The translations under genes were made by a program, and so were the position numbers. Positions 22,898 through 27,282 of a DNA stretch of 27,282 bases are shown here, one piece after another. The notes beneath the pieces were generated by a model. The model ran no database searches and was not told where the DNA came from. It worked only from the letters and a program-made list of their open reading frames with translations. The stretch covers positions 1-27,282 of the forward strand of contig JAQCAN010000002.1 in NCBI GenBank assembly GCA_027621335.1, given 5' to 3'. The first letter of the stretch is position 1. Each line of letters opens with the position of its first letter. This stretch comes from Bacteroidota bacterium (GTDB taxonomy: Bacteria > Bacteroidota > Bacteroidia > Flavobacteriales_D > JABDKJ01).

Positions 22898-24151
22898 ATG
22901 AAACGCATGCCCCTCCGTTCCTACTTTCTTATGACCACCCTTGTGCTGATTGTTTCCTCTCTGGTGGCTCAAGAGGAATGTGGCTCTAGCAGCATGTGGT
23001 GGCGCGATCATGAACGGTATATCCCGGGGGATGAGACGCCCATCTTCTATGTACGTATAAATTTCGTCATCCCACAACGCAGTGATGGAACAGGGAATTT
23101 CACCGCGAGTGACCCCGAGCATGAATTCCAACTCAGGACGTCAGTGGAGAAACTGAATGAACACTGGTTGAAATTGACGGACCCTAAGAATAGCGAGTGC
23201 TACCGAGGTGAGGATTTCGTGCCGAGCACCTACATCCAGTTCGTGCTGAATGACATTATTTACTTTCAGGATAATTATTACTGGAATGCAGAGAACGGAG
23301 CGGGCTGTCCCAACAACACCAATTGGTTCCTCAATGATCTGGAAAAAGAGGTCAGGAAGAATCCTGAATGGGACCGTGCCATCAATATCTATATGCCCAA
23401 TGATTCCTCGGACTATGACGTCCTAGTGCTTGAGCGAACCTTCACAGATGAGCCTCAGTCCAAGCCTGGTTGCTCTGAATTGCCCACCAATAAAGAACTC
23501 GATCGCTCTTCGCGTATCTGCTTCGGGAATGCCTATAACAAGTATTGGTGGATGCAGAATGTGGTGGTGAACAGTGAGAAGTACAATAAGAACCTTCACC
23601 CTTGGTCAGTGCTAAAGACCTGGGATTATGGCGGACGTGGAAGCGTCATGGCTCATGAGCTGGGCCACTCCATGGGATTGAATCACAGCAACGAATATCA
23701 CGGACGGAACAAGTGCCATGAGAGCATCATGAACCAACTTTTCGCAAGTCCACATAATTACCTGCAACCTTCTGAGATCGGAAAGATGCATCGCAACCTA
23801 AGGCTGACGAACATCAGGAACTTCCTTCAGGAGGACGTCTATGTCCCCACAGCCATTGTCATAGAGAAGCCTGACGAAGTGCTGGATATCGACTTCAAGG
23901 CCTATGAGGATTTCATCATCAAGGATGGTGCAAGTCTGAGGATCGCTTGTGCGCTGAGCCTTCCAGCTGAGGCGAGGATCTATGTAGAGCCTGGAGGGCG
24001 ACTTATTATAGATGAAGCTGTGCTGAGTACCCGAGGAGATGAGGGGACTCCGGTCATAGAACTTCACACCCAAGCGCAAGCGGAAGTCTGCGGATATAGA
24101 GTTGATAGGGAGTGCTACAGTAATCGGAAAGACCCTCAAGGAGAAGGTTAG
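22898..24151 (+). CDS. secreted metzincin zinc metalloprotease, possibly C-terminally truncated
   Basis: This is a 417-residue protein with a signal peptide (SYFLMTTLVLIVSSLVAQ) and a catalytic domain (about 30-305). The zinc-binding motif HELGHSMGLNH is at residues 253-263, and a Met-turn (CHESIMNQL) follows about 20 residues later, so it is a metzincin; I cannot assign the MEROPS family (M43-like is possible). Cysteine pairs in the catalytic domain fit an exported enzyme. A second domain (about 315-372, IVIEKPDEVLDID...IYVEPGGRLIIDEAVL) resembles the start of the beta-rich region found in T9SS-exported proteins, but it stops being recognisable after about residue 372. The last 45 residues end in KDPQGEG with no sorting domain. 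The stop is 4 bp from the convergent hemD stop. Truncation is suspected. Confidence 0.8.
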   Translation: MKRMPLRSYFLMTTLVLIVSSLVAQEECGSSSMWWRDHERYIPGDETPIFYVRINFVIPQRSDGTGNFTASDPEHEFQLRTSVEKLNEHWLKLTDPKNSECYRGEDFVPSTYIQFVLNDIIYFQDNYYWNAENGAGCPNNTNWFLNDLEKEVRKNPEWDRAINIYMPNDSSDYDVLVLERTFTDEPQSKPGCSELPTNKELDRSSRICFGNAYNKYWWMQNVVVNSEKYNKNLHPWSVLKTWDYGGRGSVMAHELGHSMGLNHSNEYHGRNKCHESIMNQLFASPHNYLQPSEIGKMHRNLRLTNIRNFLQEDVYVPTAIVIEKPDEVLDIDFKAYEDFIIKDGASLRIACALSLPAEARIYVEPGGRLIIDEAVLSTRGDEGTPVIELHTQAQAEVCGYRVDRECYSNRKDPQGEG

Positions 24152-24155
24152 ATGA

Positions 24156-24911
24156 TCACTTATTGGCCTTCTTGATGTACTCTTCGATGGCTTTGCTCAT
24201 AGAAGGGCTATCAGTCGTTGGGGCTGGGACATCGAGTCTCAAGCCAGCATCTGAGATAGCTTTAGCTGTGGAAGGTCCGAAGGCGGCAATCCGAGTCCCA
24301 TTCTGTTTGAACTTAGGGAAGTTCTTGAACAAGGAAGAGATCCCTGAAGGGCTGAAGAATACGAGCATGTCATACTTGATGTCGGCAAGGTCGCTCAAAT
24401 CACTGGCTACCGTCTTATAGAAGATGCCCACGCTGAATCTCAGGCCAGCCTCTTCCATGGCCTCAGGCATACTCTCTTTATAGATGTCAGAACATGGAAG
24501 CAAGAAATTCTCCTGCTTGTGTTTCTTAAGGACATCCACTAGGTCAGAAAAACGCTGTTTACCAAAGAATATCTTGCGTTTACGGTAGACCATGTAATTC
24601 TGCATGTAATAGGCCACAGCTTCGGAGATACAGAAGTACTTCATCGTCTCAGGGACGACCACCCTGGTCTCCTCACATAGTCTGAAGAAATGGTCCACGG
24701 CATGGCGGCTTGTGAAGATGACCGCAGTATGCTCTAGAATGTGGATGCGTTGCTTCCTGAATTCAGATGCGGAGAGTCCTTCCACATGGATGAAGGGTCG
24801 AAAATCAACCTTGACCTTGTATTTGGTCTGAATCTCGTGGTATGGAGATTTATCTTTAGGAGGTGCGGGTTGGGAGACCAAGATGGTCTTCACTTTTCCT
24901 TCTGCTGCCAT
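24156..24911 (-). CDS. hemD: uroporphyrinogen-III synthase
   Basis: HemD closes hydroxymethylbilane to uroporphyrinogen III in haem and sirohaem synthesis. The 251-residue protein shows the two-lobed HemD pattern, weakly conserved as usual: KTILVSQPAPP at the start, the first-lobe TAVIFTSRHAVDHFF (TSxxAV motif), YCISEAVAYYM-like linker, LLPCSDIYKESMPEAMEEAG between lobes, VGIFYKTVASDLSDL, then MLVFFSPSGISSLFKNF and RIAAFGPSTAKAISDAGL with the second-lobe SPSG and GPSTA motifs. It ends AIEEYIKKANK. The start ATG 24911 follows the DUF4271 stop by 12 bp, an order common in Flavobacteriia. Catalysis in this family depends little on single residues, so activity cannot be judged by motif alone. Confidence 0.92.
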   Translation of the reverse strand: MAAEGKVKTILVSQPAPPKDKSPYHEIQTKYKVKVDFRPFIHVEGLSASEFRKQRIHILEHTAVIFTSRHAVDHFFRLCEETRVVVPETMKYFCISEAVAYYMQNYMVYRKRKIFFGKQRFSDLVDVLKKHKQENFLLPCSDIYKESMPEAMEEAGLRFSVGIFYKTVASDLSDLADIKYDMLVFFSPSGISSLFKNFPKFKQNGTRIAAFGPSTAKAISDAGLRLDVPAPTTDSPSMSKAIEEYIKKANK

Positions 24912-24923
24912 GGCTCTCTTTAC

Positions 24924-25595
24924 TCAGATTGAACTTCCTACCATCACTCCCTTGATCAATACGAAGATTGGGAGGATTTCAAGAGTGCAAAGATAAATCA
25001 TTAGGTGATACACCCCGCTGCCAGCATATCTTCCGATCTTCCAGCCCCTGTACCATCGGTAGATGGCGAACGCTGTGATGAGAAGACCAGCAAGTCCTAG
25101 GAAGTATAGGGCGATATCTGGCCGGGTGAGGGTGGCGCAAAGCACGACCGGTATCAAGCTCATACCTAGTACTTTATAGACCAAAGAGGAAACGAAATTG
25201 AACTCGCGTAGGCCTGATTCCCTACCAATGATGAAGTCCAATACCATGCGGATACCCTGTCTTAAAAGGAAGGTAGTGATGAGGATGGCCAAGACCAAGG
25301 CGAAATGAGAGAAGCCATGTTCGGTCTGGCTAATGTAGTTCCAGAGCACAACGATTAGAACTGAGGTGACAATGCCTGAAGTCAACAATAGAAGAAGCGA
25401 GGCTCTATGAGAAAAGACCATTTCCTCTCGCATGACCTGTCTGGTCATGCGCTCATTGAAGGTAGCCCTGAAGAGACGATTGAATCGAGCGGGATAGGAT
25501 TGCTGAACATAGGCAAGAATGGCCAGGCAGACCAAGAGGATGATGAACATCCATGAGCTGCCGAGGATATATGAGGCCCTTTCTATTCCTTCCAT
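24924..25595 (-). CDS. DUF4271 integral membrane protein
   Basis: This is a 223-residue protein with about six or seven hydrophobic segments: SSWMFIILLVCLAILAYV, then LLLLTSGIVTSVLIVVLW, LVLAILITTFLLRQGI, LGMSLIPVVLCATL, LYFLGLAGLLITAFAIY and YHLMIYLCTLEILPIFVLIK. The final block is the DUF4271 hallmark. The family is found almost only in Bacteroidota and its function is unknown; placement before hemD recurs in the phylum. A TATCTTCG box lies 19 nt upstream of ATG 25595. A link to haem metabolism or to a membrane process is only guilt by association. Confidence 0.85.
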   Translation of the reverse strand: MEGIERASYILGSSWMFIILLVCLAILAYVQQSYPARFNRLFRATFNERMTRQVMREEMVFSHRASLLLLLTSGIVTSVLIVVLWNYISQTEHGFSHFALVLAILITTFLLRQGIRMVLDFIIGRESGLREFNFVSSLVYKVLGMSLIPVVLCATLTRPDIALYFLGLAGLLITAFAIYRWYRGWKIGRYAGSGVYHLMIYLCTLEILPIFVLIKGVMVGSSI

Positions 25596-25614
25596 TATAG
25601 AAACGTGTACCGTG

Positions 25615-25622
25615 CGAAGATA
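25615..25622 (-). promoter_or_regulatory. -7 box (TATCTTCG) of the DUF4271-hemD operon
   Basis: Read on the - strand this is TATCTTCG, 19 nt before ATG 25595. It is divergent from the promoter of the acyl-CoA dehydrogenase gene, about 50 bp away. Confidence 0.55.
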
Positions 25623-25668
25623 AGCTCATAGACTACCCATGCAGCTATGTCGCCCTTGCCTATTTCTT

Positions 25669-25676
25669 TAGATTTG
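25669..25676 (+). promoter_or_regulatory. -7 box (TAGATTTG) of glutaryl-CoA dehydrogenase
   Basis: This is an exact TAnnTTTG match followed by C, 19 nt before ATG 25696. Confidence 0.65.
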
Positions 25677-25695
25677 CACACCGTAAACAAGGATT

Positions 25696-26874
25696 ATGCG
25701 CACCGATCAGTATCAAGGACACGACTACTACCTCATGGATGACCTGCTCACCGATGAACAGAAATTAGTGAGAGATTCGGCAAGGGCATGGGTGAAAAAG
25801 GAGATGTCACCCATCATCGAAGAGTACTTTGAGAAAGGAACCTTTCCTAAACAAGTCATACCAGGACTGGCCTCCATCGGAGGTTTCGGGCCCTACATTC
25901 CTGAAGAGTATGGTGGAGCAGGCCTTGATCAGATTTCTTATGGTCTGATCATGCAAGAATTGGAGCGCTGTGATTCAGGTCTCAGGTCTACTTCTTCAGT
26001 GCAGAGTTCTTTGGTCATGTACCCGATATGGAAGTATGGGACGGAGGAACAGAGAAAGAGATTCCTACCGAAACTAGCTACAGGTGAATTTATCGGATCC
26101 TTTGGTCTGACCGAGCCTGACCATGGGAGCAATCCAGCGGGTATGGTAACGCATTTCAAGGATATGGGCGATCATTATCTGCTTAATGGAGCCAAGCTCT
26201 GGATCAGTAATTCGCCTTTCTGTGATGTCGCTGTCGTATGGGCTAAGGATGAGGAAGGACGTATTCATGGCCTTATCGTTGAGCGTGGAATGGAGGGATT
26301 TACTACACCTGAGACCCATGGAAAATGGTCTTTGAGGGCCTCCAATACTGGAGAACTGGTCTTTGCAGATGTGAAAGTGCCCAAAGAGAATCTATTAACG
26401 GGCCGAAGTGGTCTGGGCGCTCCTCTGAGTTGTTTGGATTCAGCCCGTTACGGAATAGCGTGGGGCGCCATAGGTGCCGCCTTGGATTGCTATGACTCTG
26501 CTCTGCGCTATGCCAAGGAACGTCAGCAATTCGGGAAACCGATTGCATCATTCCAGCTGCAGCAGAAGAAGCTTGCTGAGATGATCACAGAGATCACAAA
26601 AGCCCAACTTCTTACCTTCCGTCTAGGTCAGCTGAGAGATGCAGGACGAGCGACCACAGCGCAGATTTCCATGGCCAAGCGCAATAACGTGGATATGGCC
26701 CTCAATGTGGCCAGGGAGGCACGGCAGATCCATGGAGCAATGGGCATTACCAATGAATATCCCATCATGCGTCACATGATGAATCTGGAGAGCGTGGTGA
26801 CCTACGAAGGAACCCATGACATCCACCTCTTGATTACGGGGATGGACATCACTGGCATCTCTGCTTTCAAGTAA
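25696..26874 (+). CDS. gcdH: glutaryl-CoA dehydrogenase (acyl-CoA dehydrogenase family)
   Basis: This FAD enzyme oxidises and decarboxylates glutaryl-CoA to crotonyl-CoA in lysine and tryptophan breakdown. The 392-residue protein has the N-terminal helical domain, the FGLTEPDHGSNPAG flavin/substrate motif (about 136-149), WISNSPFCDVAVVWAK, and the C-terminal helical domain with ERQQFGKPIASFQLQQ and IHGAMGITNEYPIMRH. The catalytic base is E371 in TYEGTHDIH, and R97 (GLRSTSSVQSSLV) sits where the arginine needed for glutaryl binding lies in human GCDH. The C-terminal end GMDITGISAFK also matches that subfamily rather than ordinary short-chain dehydrogenases. The gene is monocistronic with its own promoter; recJ converges 21 bp downstream. 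Confidence 0.93.
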   Translation: MRTDQYQGHDYYLMDDLLTDEQKLVRDSARAWVKKEMSPIIEEYFEKGTFPKQVIPGLASIGGFGPYIPEEYGGAGLDQISYGLIMQELERCDSGLRSTSSVQSSLVMYPIWKYGTEEQRKRFLPKLATGEFIGSFGLTEPDHGSNPAGMVTHFKDMGDHYLLNGAKLWISNSPFCDVAVVWAKDEEGRIHGLIVERGMEGFTTPETHGKWSLRASNTGELVFADVKVPKENLLTGRSGLGAPLSCLDSARYGIAWGAIGAALDCYDSALRYAKERQQFGKPIASFQLQQKKLAEMITEITKAQLLTFRLGQLRDAGRATTAQISMAKRNNVDMALNVAREARQIHGAMGITNEYPIMRHMMNLESVVTYEGTHDIHLLITGMDITGISAFK

Positions 26875-26895
26875 ACTGGGGAGATAGGATATTTC

Positions 26896-27282
26896 CTAGT
26901 GTTCTGAAGTCCGGATGTCCTTTAGATTCAATTGTATCTTCACCATTCCATTCCATTCGTTCTCTTCAATGGTGTAGATGATGTCGAATGATTCACCACT
27001 TAGGATATAGTCCAAGTGATGTCCGAGCTTGAAACCTATGGCATCGATAGGTGCAGAAATTCCTTCTGACAAGACCTGGAGCTTGAGATGATTCTCCCCC
27101 ACGATACGAGCATATCCGCGCTCTGAGCAGCCTTTCGAAAGGAACACAGGATTCATGTTTCCTGGTCCGAAGGGCCCCATCTGCTGGATGACATTCAAGA
27201 ACTTCGTGTCAATGGACCTCAGGTCGAGTTCCAGATCCGCTTTGATCTCGGGAATCAGCCATTTCTCATCCATCCGCGCCCT
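26896..27282 (-). CDS. recJ: single-stranded-DNA-specific exonuclease RecJ (C-terminal end; N-terminal part outside the window)
   Basis: The frame is open through the right edge, so only the C-terminal 129 codons are visible. They match the OB-fold/C-terminal region of RecJ: ELDLRSIDTKFLNVIQQMGP, then FGPGNMNPVF, GENHLKLQVLSEG, AIGFKLG, FDIIYTIEENEWNG and QLNLKDIRTSEH. RecJ degrades single-stranded DNA 5' to 3' in mismatch repair and RecF-pathway recombination. The catalytic DHH/DHHA1 domains lie outside. The gene converges with gcdH with a 21-bp gap and no visible terminator. Confidence 0.93.
   Translation of the reverse strand, partial: RARMDEKWLIPEIKADLELDLRSIDTKFLNVIQQMGPFGPGNMNPVFLSKGCSERGYARIVGENHLKLQVLSEGISAPIDAIGFKLGHHLDYILSGESFDIIYTIEENEWNGMVKIQLNLKDIRTSEH

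Noticed and set aside
24140..24168. AGAAGG/CCTTCT stem between the convergent protease and hemD genes
   Set aside because: It is six base pairs with a long loop and no T run, so it is too weak to call a terminator.

Overview
The window looks like chromosomal DNA of a Bacteroidota bacterium, most likely a Flavobacteriales member (possibly near Cryomorphaceae or Schleiferiaceae; this rank is inference). Pointers are a type B type IX secretion (T9SS) sorting domain, a PorP/SprF outer membrane protein, a PorE-like OmpA protein, DUF2723 and DUF4271 proteins, a MORN-variant repeat protein, and Bacteroidota-type -7 promoter boxes (TAnnTTTG and a TAnnTTCG variant) in front of nearly every transcription unit. 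There is no phage, insertion sequence, CRISPR array or rRNA.

Layout. (1) 1-6457, + strand: a T9SS surface module: the 3' part of a giant HYR-repeat protein with a type B sorting domain, then a PorP/SprF-like protein and a PorE-like OmpA protein, closed by a strong terminator. (2) 6417-10539, - strand: a TMEM260-like (DUF2723) glycosyltransferase overlapping a downstream NodB-type polysaccharide deacetylase. (3) 10540-11076: an intergenic region with tRNA-Gln(TTG), a 61-bp duplication of the tRNA 3' end plus terminator around a possible tRNA relic, and two GAGCNNGTCGA hairpin repeats. (4) 11089-12690, +: a secreted MORN-variant repeat protein. (5) 12706-17241, +: the rimP-nusA-infB operon with promoter, a leader hairpin that looks like an attenuator, and an end terminator. 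(6) 17416-22849: two coupled glycosyltransferases on +, converging with a - strand chain rnpA, S41 protease, O-antigen-ligase-like protein, all overlapping by a few bases. (7) 22898-24151, +: a secreted metzincin protease that seems to lack its usual C-terminus. (8) 24156-25595, -: a DUF4271 membrane protein followed by hemD. (9) 25696-26874, +: glutaryl-CoA dehydrogenase. (10) 26896-27282, -: the C-terminal end of RecJ.

Most genes are housekeeping or envelope genes in an ordinary order. I do not see a clear new defence or mobile system. The most interesting signals are regulatory and structural: the possible attenuator in front of rimP-nusA-infB, the tRNA-Gln duplication with hairpin repeats, the consistent TAnnTT(T/C)G promoter set, an RNase P protein lacking the near-invariant Asn of its RNR motif, and the self-contained type B T9SS cargo/PorP/PorE-like cluster.
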